Below are positions 1 through 5,080 of a stretch of 5,156 bases of DNA, piece after piece (position 1 is the stretch's first letter; each line of letters opens with the position of its first letter). The notes under the pieces were generated by a model. That model was not told where the DNA came from and did not search any database. It saw nothing but the letters and a program-made list of their open reading frames with translations. This stretch comes from Burkholderiales bacterium (GTDB lineage Bacteria; Pseudomonadota; Gammaproteobacteria; Burkholderiales; Burkholderiaceae_D), in contig JACPVY010000093.1 in assembly GCA_016197345.1 (NCBI GenBank), positions 1-5,156 on the forward strand, given 5' to 3'. A program made the position numbers and the translations under genes.

Positions 1-1444
1 CAACGGTCGCTTCGACGTTGAATTCACGACGCATACGATCAACGATAATTTCCAAGTGCAATTCGCCCATACCGGAAATGATCGTTTGGCCTGATTCTTC
101 GTCAGTGTGTACGCGGAAAGACGGATCTTCCTGAGCCAGACGGCCCAGCGCGATACCCATTTTTTCTTGGTCAGGCTTGGTTTTTGGTTCCACAGCTTGC
201 GAAATCACAGGCTCTGGGAACACCATGCGTTCCAAGGTGATGATGGAAGTTGGATCGCACAGGGTTTCGCCCGTGGTCGCATCTTTCAAACCAACCGCAG
301 CAGCGATGTCACCAGCGCGCACTTCTTTGATTTCTTCACGTTGATTTGCATGCATCTGCAAAATACGACCCAGACGTTCTTTCTTGTTTTTCACAGGATT
401 GAACACGGTGTCGCCCGAATTGATCGTACCAGAATAGACGCGGAAGAAAATCAATTGACCAACGAATGGATCGGTCATGATCTTGAACGCTAGCGCGGAG
501 AATTTTTCATCGTCTTTTGCATAGCGTACGATTGGCTCATCATGCTCATCCAAACCGGACACTGGTGGAATATCCACTGGCGAAGGCAGGTACTCGATCA
601 CGCCGTCCAACATCGCTTGCACGCCCTTGTTTTTGAACGCGGTGCCGCACATCATCGGTACGATTTCCGAAGCGATGGTACGTTGACGAATTGCTGCCTT
701 GATTTCCGCTTCCGACAGGTCGCCTTCTTCAAGGTATTTGTTCATCAAGTCTTCATTGGCTTCAGCAGCAGCTTCCACCATTTTTTCACGCCATTCAGCA
801 GCCGAATCAGCCAACTCAGCAGGAATATCGCGATAGTCAAACTTCATACCTTGGGTCGAATCGTCCCAATAGATCGCTTTCATTTTGACCAAGTCGATCA
901 CACCAGCGAAATTTTCTTCAGCGCCGATAGGGATTTGCATCAAAATTGGATTTGCCTTCAAGCGCGAACGCATTTGTTCGTACACTTTGAAGAAATTCGC
1001 GCCAGTACGGTCCATCTTGTTGACGAACGCCAAACGTGGCACTTTGTACTTATTAGCTTGACGCCACACCGTTTCCGATTGTGGTTGCACGCCACCCACT
1101 GCGCAATACACCATGCAAGCGCCGTCGAGCACGCGCATCGAACGTTCCACTTCAATCGTAAAGTCAACGTGACCTGGGGTATCAATGATGTTGATGTGGT
1201 GCTCAGGGAAGTTGTTAGCCATCCCTTTCCAGAAGCAAGTGGTCGCTGCCGAGGTAATGGTAATACCACGCTCTTGCTCTTGTTCCATCCAGTCCATGGT
1301 AGCTGCGCCATCATGCACTTCACCAATTTTGTGATTCACGCCTGTGTAAAACAAGACGCGTTCAGTTGTGGTGGTCTTGCCTGCGTCGATGTGAGCCGAA
1401 ATACCGATATTGCGGTAGCGCTCAATGGGGGTCTTGCGGGCCAT
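1..1444 (-). CDS. fusA: Elongation factor G, N-terminal two thirds (partial at window edge)
   Basis: EF-G is the GTPase that drives tRNA-mRNA translocation on the ribosome and, with RRF, ribosome recycling; it acts in the cytosol. One uninterrupted minus-strand frame starts [10 protein letters not shown] at the ATG at 1442-1444 and is still open at the window edge (last visible residues REFNVEATV). It covers about 481 of the roughly 700 residues usual for the family: the G domain, domain II and domain III, ending near the start of domain IV. The GTPase motifs are all visible: P-loop AHIDAGKT at residues 17-24, switch I RGITIT around 59-64, DTPGH at 88-92 and NKMD at 142-145. The family signatures [16 protein letters not shown] and [14 protein letters not shown] are also present. 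AGGA lies six bases before the ATG (1451-1454). fusA is the third gene of the str operon, 125 bp after rpsG, and depends on the rpsL promoter unless an internal one exists. Identification is certain; the C-terminus is outside the window. Confidence 0.98.
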   Translation of the reverse strand, partial: MARKTPIERYRNIGISAHIDAGKTTTTERVLFYTGVNHKIGEVHDGAATMDWMEQEQERGITITSAATTCFWKGMANNFPEHHINIIDTPGHVDFTIEVERSMRVLDGACMVYCAVGGVQPQSETVWRQANKYKVPRLAFVNKMDRTGANFFKVYEQMRSRLKANPILMQIPIGAEENFAGVIDLVKMKAIYWDDSTQGMKFDYRDIPAELADSAAEWREKMVEAAAEANEDLMNKYLEEGDLSEAEIKAAIRQRTIASEIVPMMCGTAFKNKGVQAMLDGVIEYLPSPVDIPPVSGLDEHDEPIVRYAKDDEKFSALAFKIMTDPFVGQLIFFRVYSGTINSGDTVFNPVKNKKERLGRILQMHANQREEIKEVRAGDIAAAVGLKDATTGETLCDPTSIITLERMVFPEPVISQAVEPKTKPDQEKMGIALGRLAQEDPSFRVHTDEESGQTIISGMGELHLEIIVDRMRREFNVEATV

Positions 1445-1474
1445 AATCAGTCCTAATTGTCTTAAACGTACAAA

Positions 1475-1509
1475 ACCGAGCAGCATTTTTTAGAAAAAAT
1501 GTGCCCGGT
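1475..1509 (-). promoter_or_regulatory. Long imperfect stem-loop in the rpsG-fusA gap, attenuator-like or processing site
   Basis: Arms 1484-1491 (CATTTTTT) and 1494-1501 (AAAAAATG) are perfectly complementary around two bases. They are extended outward, past a single bulged base at 1483, by 1475-1482 (ACCGAGCA) and 1502-1509 (TGCCCGGT). That makes 16 pairs with one wobble at 1479/1505, which pairs as U-G only in the minus-strand transcript. In that transcript the stem runs straight into TTTTGTACGTTT, so it resembles a weak intrinsic terminator about 30 nt before the fusA ATG. It could lower fusA expression relative to rpsG, or protect or direct cleavage of the mRNA. The pairing is seen; the function is inferred. 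Confidence 0.5.
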
Positions 1510-1569
1510 CTCGTACTACACAAGGCCAAACCAAATGTGGTTCGACCCTTCCGTTTTTTCCTGCATTGA

Positions 1570-2040
1570 TTAGAAGCGGAAGTGCGAGAACGCCTTATTC
1601 GCTTCTGCCATACGGTGCACTTCATCACGCTTCTTCATTGCACCACCGCGGTTTTCCGCTGCATCCATCAATTCGCCACCTAAACGTTGTGGCATGGATT
1701 TTTCGCTGCGCTTGTTAGCAGCTTCACGCAACCAGCGCATGGACAAAGCCATACGACGCACTGGGCGCACTTCGACCGGCACTTGGTAGTTTGCACCACC
1801 GACACGGCGGGATTTCACTTCCACCAGCGGTTTGCAATTGCTGATTGCAGTTGCAAACACTTCCAATGGGTCTTTGCCAGACTTGGCTTGGATGTGCTCG
1901 AAAGCACCGTAGATGATGTTTTCTGCGACCGATTTTTTACCGGACAACATCAAAACGTTTACGAATTTGGCGACATCGACATTGCCGAACTTTGGATCTG
2001 GCAAAATCTCGCGCTTGGGTACTTCACGACGACGTGGCAT
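1570..2040 (-). CDS. rpsG: 30S ribosomal protein S7
   Basis: S7 is a primary binder of the 3' major domain of 16S rRNA and nucleates assembly of the 30S head; it also lies near the E-site tRNA. The 156-residue product starts [11 protein letters not shown] and contains the family blocks [35 protein letters not shown] and [15 protein letters not shown]. It ends at the short form usual in many bacteria, without the C-terminal extension of E. coli K-12. I chose the ATG at 2038-2040 over an upstream in-frame TTG (2055), because the strong AAAGGAA Shine-Dalgarno (2046-2052) lies five bases before the ATG and would be inside the coding sequence of the longer version. It is the second gene of the str operon. 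In E. coli S7 is the translational repressor of this operon and acts in the gap just upstream; the same is plausible here. Confidence 0.98.
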   Translation of the reverse strand: MPRRREVPKREILPDPKFGNVDVAKFVNVLMLSGKKSVAENIIYGAFEHIQAKSGKDPLEVFATAISNCKPLVEVKSRRVGGANYQVPVEVRPVRRMALSMRWLREAANKRSEKSMPQRLGGELMDAAENRGGAMKKRDEVHRMAEANKAFSHFRF

Positions 2041-2177
2041 TTCAATTCCTTTCAATCTTCAGTTGAGCGCAACGTTGCTGTTCAACTTGCACTCGCGGGT
2101 AGCCATCATAGCCCCCACTTACTCGACCCGTTCGAGGCCGATTACAATTCACTTGAGGCGAGCTTAAGTGAAAACGA
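2041..2177 (-). promoter_or_regulatory. rpsL-rpsG intercistronic region, candidate S7 autoregulatory target
   Basis: This 137-bp gap occupies the place where E. coli S7 binds str mRNA and represses its own translation (established for E. coli, where the gap is about 100 nt). Visible inverted repeats are GTTGA/TCAAC (2062-2066 with 2082-2086) enclosing the palindrome GCAACGTTGC (2069-2078); CTCGA/TCGAG (2122-2126 with 2132-2136); and TTCACTT/AAGTGAA (2148-2154 with 2166-2172) just after the rpsL stop. ACCCG at 2126-2130 can alternatively pair with CGGGT at 2096-2100, which would open the middle stem. The hairpin nearest rpsG ends about 10 bases before its Shine-Dalgarno. Pairings are seen; the regulatory role is inferred from position. 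Confidence 0.45.
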
Positions 2178-2564
2178 TTACTTCTTCTTGACAGCTTTAG
2201 CACGTTTAGTACCGTACTTCGAACGCGCTTGTTTACGGTCTTTAACGCCTTGGGTATCCAAGGAGCCACGAACCATGTGGTAACGCACACCTGGCAAATC
2301 TTTTACACGACCGCCGCGCAATAGCACGACGCTATGTTCTTGCAGGTTATGGCCTTCACCGCCGATGTACGAAATGACTTCGAAACCATTGGTCAGGCGA
2401 ACTTTAGCGACTTTACGCAAAGCCGAGTTAGGCTTTTTTGGAGTCGTTGTATAAACACGGGTGCAAACGCCGCGTTTTTGCGGGCTGTTTTCCAGCGCCG
2501 GCGATTTGCTCTTGACGCGAACCGAAGTACGCGGCTGGCGAATCAATTGATTGATGGTTGGCAT
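2178..2564 (-). CDS. rpsL: 30S ribosomal protein S12
   Basis: S12 sits at the decoding centre between the 30S body and shoulder and affects tRNA selection accuracy. The 128-residue product begins [20 protein letters not shown]. It carries the signatures [14 protein letters not shown] (residues 38-51), [20 protein letters not shown] and [15 protein letters not shown]43 and K88, the classical positions of streptomycin-resistance substitutions (E. coli numbering with Met as 1), are both wild type, as is P91, so no such resistance is encoded at these sites. D89, the aspartate methylthiolated by RimO in other bacteria, is present. The C-terminus ([13 protein letters not shown]) is a few residues longer and more basic than in E. 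coli. The Shine-Dalgarno is modest (GGA nine bases before the ATG). It is the first gene of the str operon, behind the promoter at 2742-2770. Confidence 0.98.
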   Translation of the reverse strand: MPTINQLIRQPRTSVRVKSKSPALENSPQKRGVCTRVYTTTPKKPNSALRKVAKVRLTNGFEVISYIGGEGHNLQEHSVVLLRGGRVKDLPGVRYHMVRGSLDTQGVKDRKQARSKYGTKRAKAVKKK

Positions 2565-2741
2565 CGTTCTTAATCCAACAAAATTACGACATTAAGGGCG
2601 ATCCCGACAAAGTGCCGGGGGCGAATACGATAGAGCGCGATGGGGCTGCGCCTCCCGAAAGCAAACAACAAGCTGAAGAGGCTAATACGTTAGGCAGAAT
2701 CTAACGCAAAGCAGACACAAGCCGAATTTCGAGAACTCGCG
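2565..2741 (-). promoter_or_regulatory. Leader (5' UTR) of the rpsL-rpsG-fusA transcript
   Basis: From the predicted start near 2735 to the rpsL ATG the transcript has about 170 untranslated bases, long for a simple leader. Two stem-loops can form. Near rpsL, 2603-2608 pairs with 2614-2619 (six pairs around a 5-base loop, one of them a wobble that pairs as G-U in the minus-strand RNA). Farther upstream, CGTTAG/CTAACG pairs 2688-2693 with 2701-2706. A third element, CTAA at 2682-2685, can also pair with TTAG at 2690-2693, so the two upstream pairings exclude each other. The start of the transcript is GC-rich (CGCGAGTTCTCG), a discriminator type often found at stringently controlled promoters. 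I see no convincing leader peptide. Confidence 0.45.
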
Positions 2742-2770
2742 AGTATAGCCCTGAAGTTTTCATTGGTCAA
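2742..2770 (-). promoter_or_regulatory. Sigma70-type promoter of the str operon
   Basis: Read on the minus strand, -35 is TTGACC (2765-2770), the spacer is exactly 17 bp (2748-2764) and -10 is TATACT (2742-2747). Each hexamer differs from consensus at one position. A-rich sequence just upstream of the -35 (minus strand, around 2771-2790) could act as an UP element. The predicted start is about 2735, followed by a GC-rich discriminator that suggests growth-rate or ppGpp control, as for other ribosomal protein operons. The match is directly visible; the regulation is inferred. Confidence 0.75.
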
Positions 2771-2841
2771 TCAGTTTACCGATTTTTGTGCATTGCGATG
2801 CTTTTTGCTTGGCGCCTCGCCAACGCTCGCCGCGCTCGCTA

Positions 2842-2862
2842 GCGCCAGTGGTTTTATGGCGC
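2842..2862. promoter_or_regulatory. Operator-like dyad at the -35 region of the ybeD promoter
   Basis: GCGCCA (2842-2847) and TGGCGC (2857-2862) form a perfect 6-bp inverted repeat around nine bases and end seven bases before the TATAAT box. A second copy of TGGCGC lies at 2810-2815, so GCGCCA can pair with either side. Between them is a 9-bp-period direct repeat of CGCTCGC (2824-2830 and 2833-2839). The position over a poor -35 would suit a transcription factor site; no known regulator motif is recognised. Confidence 0.3.
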
Positions 2863-2874
2863 ATCCCTTATAAT
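2846..2874 (+). promoter_or_regulatory. Promoter of the ybeD-lipB-lipA cluster
   Basis: A perfect -10 hexamer TATAAT lies at 2869-2874. With a 17-bp spacer the -35 would be CAGTGG (2846-2851), a poor match to TTGACA, so activity may be modest or need an activator. The predicted start near 2881 gives a leader of about 90 nt before the ybeD ATG. It is back to back with the str promoter; the two -35 regions are about 75 bp apart. Confidence 0.5.
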
Positions 2875-2960
2875 AGCGGCCATCTTCGCCACATTCGCGC
2901 ACTCAGACGCGCTTGAATAGAGGCACACCCGCCCGCACAACAGGTGACGGCACTTAATTT

Positions 2961-2964
2961 GGAG
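2961..2964 (+). promoter_or_regulatory. Ribosome binding site deciding the ybeD start
   Basis: GGAG lies six bases before the ATG at 2971. An in-frame GTG at 2944 would place this Shine-Dalgarno inside the coding sequence and has no comparable site of its own, so the ATG is preferred. Confidence 0.75.
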
Positions 2965-2970
2965 TCAGCT

Positions 2971-3270
2971 ATGACCACCCCTATCGACAACCACACCAAC
3001 CTCAGCAGCAACGGCGAAAGCCTGATCGAATTCCCGAGCGACTTCCCAATTAAAGTGATGGGCAGCAAATTACCGGAATTTCAACGCCTCATGCTCGACG
3101 TGGTCCGCCTCTACGATCCAACCATCGATGACAGCAAAATCACCAGCCGCGATTCCGCTAAGGGCAATTACGTTAGCCTGACGATGACCGTGCGCGCTAC
3201 TAGCCGCGAACAGCTAGACAATATCTACCGCGCCTTGTCCAGTCATCCACTCGTCAAAATGGCTTTATAG
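2971..3270 (+). CDS. ybeD: YbeD family protein (DUF493/UPF0250)
   Basis: This 99-residue soluble protein lines up with E. coli YbeD (87 residues): ESLIEFPSDFPIKVMG at residues 16-31, then LPEF, the core block SAKGNYVSLTMTVRATSREQL and a C-terminal HPLVKMAL. The first 15 or so residues are an unconserved polar extension. The E. coli protein folds like the ACT-type regulatory domain of phosphoglycerate dehydrogenase and its gene also lies beside lipB. A role in modulating lipoate or glycine-cleavage metabolism has been proposed but not settled. The stop is 12 bp before the likely lipB start, so the two should be cotranscribed and possibly coupled. The start is the ATG preceded by GGAG. Family assignment is firm; function is unknown. 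Confidence 0.92.
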   Translation: MTTPIDNHTNLSSNGESLIEFPSDFPIKVMGSKLPEFQRLMLDVVRLYDPTIDDSKITSRDSAKGNYVSLTMTVRATSREQLDNIYRALSSHPLVKMAL

Positions 3271-3282
3271 GAAATACACGCC

Positions 3283-3848
3283 TTGCCTTCGTCAATCCTT
3301 CGCCATCTCGGCCGACAAGACTACGCTGACACCTTCGCCGCTATGCGTGCCTTCACCGACGCACGCACGGCGGAGACGCTAGACGAAATGTGGATAGTCG
3401 AGCACCCACCGGTCTACACGCTTGGGCTAGGCGCAACGGCCCCGGCCAAGTCGTGATTTATCTGATGATGGATTTGCGCCGCCACAAACCCGGTGGCAAG
3501 TTGTATGCGAGGGAATTTGTGCAGCGAATCGAGCAGGCGGTGCTGAATGTATTAAGCCAGTATAATCTGGCGGGTATGCGAATCGCTGGCGCCCCCGGCA
3601 TCTATCTCGCCGACGGCCCGCTGCAAGGGGCAAAAATTGCCGCGCTAGGGCTGAAAGTGCGCGGTAATGGCTGCACCTATCATGGTGTGTCGCTGAATGT
3701 AGCGATGGATTTACAGCCATTTCGCGCCATCAACCCGTGCGGCTATGCAGGTTTGGTGACGGTCGATATGCAAACCGCAGGCGTCAGCGCGACGCTCGCG
3801 CAAGTACAGCAAGATTTAGCGCAAGAATTGCAAGCCCTGCTTGGCTAG
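3283..3848 (+). pseudogene. lipB: lipB, octanoyl-ACP:protein octanoyltransferase, broken by an internal deletion and frameshift
   Basis: LipB transfers octanoate from acyl carrier protein to the lipoyl-domain lysine of E2 subunits and GcvH. The 5' part (3283-3456) reads [10 protein letters not shown], then [18 protein letters not shown], and aligns without gaps to the LipB N-terminus before hitting TGA at 3454 (57 residues). The 3' part continues in another frame with [15 protein letters not shown] from 3438 to the TAG at 3846. It holds the catalytic lysine of AKIAALG (codon 3633-3635) and the catalytic cysteine of INPCGYAG (codon 3738-3740). Between VYTLGL and GPGQ, E. coli LipB has 27 residues including the conserved DRGGQVTYH; here only eight bases (3430-3437) remain, so about 73 bp are missing. 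Adding them back restores roughly 212 residues, the normal length. The start is a TTG with GGAA nine bases upstream. A sequencing or assembly artefact is possible, but the loss is too large for a simple base error. Confidence 0.85.
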
Positions 3849-3868
3849 CGTTCAATACGTGCCAAGCA
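3838..3868 (+). repeat. 8-bp perfect inverted repeat at the lipB stop codon
   Basis: TGCTTGGC (3838-3845) and GCCAAGCA (3861-3868) are perfectly complementary around 15 bases, with the lipB stop TAG as the first three loop bases. No T-run follows, so an intrinsic terminator is unlikely. It may structure or stabilise the lipB-lipA mRNA. Confidence 0.4.
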
Positions 3869-3885
3869 AGACATCGAATATATCG

Positions 3886-3908
3886 TCGCTGCCGCCGCTA
3901 AGCAGCGA
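3886..3908 (+). repeat. 7-bp perfect inverted repeat in the lipB-lipA gap
   Basis: TCGCTGC (3886-3892) pairs with GCAGCGA (3902-3908) around a nine-base loop, about 40 bases before the lipA ATG. It is GC-rich enough to fold in mRNA and is followed by AATTGGACAATAAA without a T-run. It may affect lipA translation or mRNA processing; the role is inferred. Confidence 0.35.
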
Positions 3909-3947
3909 AATTGGACAATAAACTCACGCCGTGCAGGCTAGCCTATC

Positions 3948-4952
3948 ATGACATCCTCGACTTCTGACACTACCGACACTACAGCAGCTCCGACAACTGC
4001 AGCCTACGACGCCACCGAGAAACAAAAAGGCGCCAGCAAAACCGCCCGTATCCCAATCAAAATCGTCCCCGCCGAACGTCTGAAAAAGCCAGACTGGATA
4101 CGCGTCAAAGCCGCCTCTGCTTCCAGCCGTTTCTACGAAATCAAAGACATCTTGCGCGCAAACAAATTGGTGACCGTGTGCGAAGAAGCGAGCTGCCCGA
4201 ATATCGGCGAGTGCTTTGGCAAAGGCACGGCAACCTTCATGATCATGGGCGACAAATGCACGCGCCGCTGCCCATTTTGCGACGTCGGCCACGGCCGCCC
4301 TGATCCGCTCGACGTCAACGAACCAATCAACCTCGCCAACACGATTGCAGAACTCAAGCTTTCTTACGTCGTCATCACCTCGGTCGATCGCGACGATTTG
4401 CGCGACGGCGGCGCTGGCCATTTCGTCTCCTGCATCCAGCAAACCCGCGAAAAATCGCCCGGCACCAAAATCGAAGTGCTGGTGCCGGATTTCCGTGGCC
4501 GCCTCGAAAAAGCGCTAGACATCTTCGCCGACGGTTTGCCCGACGTCTTAAACCACAATCTGGAAACCGTGCCCCGCCTCTACAAAGAAGCCCGCCCCGG
4601 TGCCGATTATGCCCACTCGCTGCAATTGCTGCGCGACTTCAAAAAACGCTACCCGAACGCCATCACCAAATCAGGCTTGATGGTGGGCCTAGGCGAAACC
4701 GACGAAGAAATCCTGCAAGTGATGCGCGACATGCGTGAACACGACGTCGATATGCTCACCATCGGCCAATACCTGATGCCAACCTTCGACCATCTGCCAG
4801 TGCTACGCTACGTGCACCCAGATACATTCAAGATGTTTGAAGAAGAGGCGTACAAAATGGGCTTTGAGCATGCGGCGGTGGGAGCGATGGTTAGGTCCAG
4901 CTACCACGCAGATCAGCAGGCGCATGGGGTGGTTGCTGTCAACAATCAATAA
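3948..4952 (+). CDS. lipA: Lipoyl synthase (radical SAM)
   Basis: LipA inserts sulfur at C6 and C8 of the octanoyl chain already bound to lipoyl domains, completing the lipoyl cofactor of 2-oxoacid dehydrogenases and the glycine cleavage system. The 334-residue product has both iron-sulfur sites intact: the auxiliary cluster cysteines CX4CX5C at 78, 83 and 89 ([12 protein letters not shown]), and the radical SAM CX3CX2C at 104, 108 and 111 (CTRRCPFC). RSSYHAD at 316-322 supplies the serine ligand of the auxiliary cluster. [17 protein letters not shown] and [16 protein letters not shown] are typical. The first 30 or so residues are Thr/Ala-rich and unconserved; conservation starts at [11 protein letters not shown]. 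The start is the ATG at 3948, with only a weak upstream AGG at 3935-3937. It follows lipB by 99 bp and is probably on the same transcript. With lipB broken, its substrate would have to come from LplA or a second octanoyltransferase elsewhere. Confidence 0.98.
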   Translation: MTSSTSDTTDTTAAPTTAAYDATEKQKGASKTARIPIKIVPAERLKKPDWIRVKAASASSRFYEIKDILRANKLVTVCEEASCPNIGECFGKGTATFMIMGDKCTRRCPFCDVGHGRPDPLDVNEPINLANTIAELKLSYVVITSVDRDDLRDGGAGHFVSCIQQTREKSPGTKIEVLVPDFRGRLEKALDIFADGLPDVLNHNLETVPRLYKEARPGADYAHSLQLLRDFKKRYPNAITKSGLMVGLGETDEEILQVMRDMREHDVDMLTIGQYLMPTFDHLPVLRYVHPDTFKMFEEEAYKMGFEHAAVGAMVRSSYHADQQAHGVVAVNNQ

Positions 4953-4979
4953 TGAATGAAAATCCATTCATTATTGATT
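4944..4979 (+). repeat. 15-bp perfect inverted repeat overlapping the lipA stop codon
   Basis: AATCAATAATGAATG (4944-4958) and CATTCATTATTGATT (4965-4979) are exact reverse complements around six bases (AAAATC). The left arm contains the last two sense codons and the TAA stop (4950-4952) of lipA. The stem is AT-rich, with only three G/C pairs, and is not followed by a T-run. It is either a weak terminator, a 3' end stabiliser of the lip mRNA, or the remnant of a duplication-inversion. The pairing is seen; the function is open. Confidence 0.55.
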
Positions 4980-4998
4980 CCATTTGATGACGTAAGGC

Positions 4999-5020
4999 GC
5001 TAAAAACTACGGCTAAAAAC
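4999..5020. repeat. Short direct repeat GCTAAAAAC
   Basis: GCTAAAAAC occurs at 4999-5007 and 5012-5020, a 13-bp period. On the minus strand these give GTTTTTAGC runs downstream of the hairpin at 5035-5068 and could contribute T-rich tails for leftward termination. Confidence 0.3.
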
Positions 5021-5034
5021 ATCAACCAAAGCAA

Positions 5035-5068
5035 GCAACAGTTGGCAAATAATTATGCCAACTGTTGC
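5035..5068 (-). terminator. 13-bp perfect hairpin between convergent genes, probable terminator
   Basis: GCAACAGTTGGCA (5035-5047) and TGCCAACTGTTGC (5056-5068) are exact reverse complements around an eight-base AT loop. Read leftward, the stem is followed by the T-rich stretch TTGCTTTGGTTGATGTTTTT, which suits termination of the minus-strand gene that ends at 5081. Read rightward, no T-run follows, so it would work poorly for lipA unless termination there is Rho-dependent. Confidence 0.55.
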
Positions 5069-5080
5069 CGAGACTAAAAA

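Noticed and set aside
107..1456. Two long plus-strand open frames (107-493 and 542-1456) opposite fusA
   Set aside because: Their His/Phe/Arg-rich products resemble no family and they lie wholly antisense to a fusA frame with every expected motif, so they are shadows of its codon pattern.
2038..2055. Longer rpsG starting at an upstream TTG
   Set aside because: It would put the strong Shine-Dalgarno inside the gene and add five residues before the conserved MPRRR start.
2584..2592. Two-codon open frame (ATG-TCG-TAA, minus strand) in the str leader
   Set aside because: It has no Shine-Dalgarno and is too short to support as a leader peptide.
2944..2970. GTG start for ybeD nine codons upstream
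   Set aside because: It has no Shine-Dalgarno of its own, while GGAG is ideally spaced for the ATG at 2971.
3390..3437. Start of an independent gene at GTG 3390
   Set aside because: The first 16 residues of that frame are an out-of-frame reading of [13 protein letters not shown]; only the part from GPGQ on is real lipB sequence.
3427..3456. Programmed ribosomal frameshift in lipB
   Set aside because: There is no slippery run, and about 27 codons are missing as well as the frame changing; a frameshift alone would not restore the protein.
487..3944. Recurring GCTAGC hexamer (near 490, 2839, 3846, 3940)
   Set aside because: Four scattered copies of a 6-bp palindrome, two of them within coding sequence or a stop context, show no regular spacing and can be chance.
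3911..3947. A separate lipA promoter in the lipB-lipA gap (TTGGAC at 3911)
   Set aside because: No acceptable -10 lies 16-18 bases downstream, and the site runs into the lipA start.
3924..4442. Minus-strand 172-residue open frame inside lipA
   Set aside because: It is antisense to the conserved cysteine motifs of lipA and its sequence matches no family I know.
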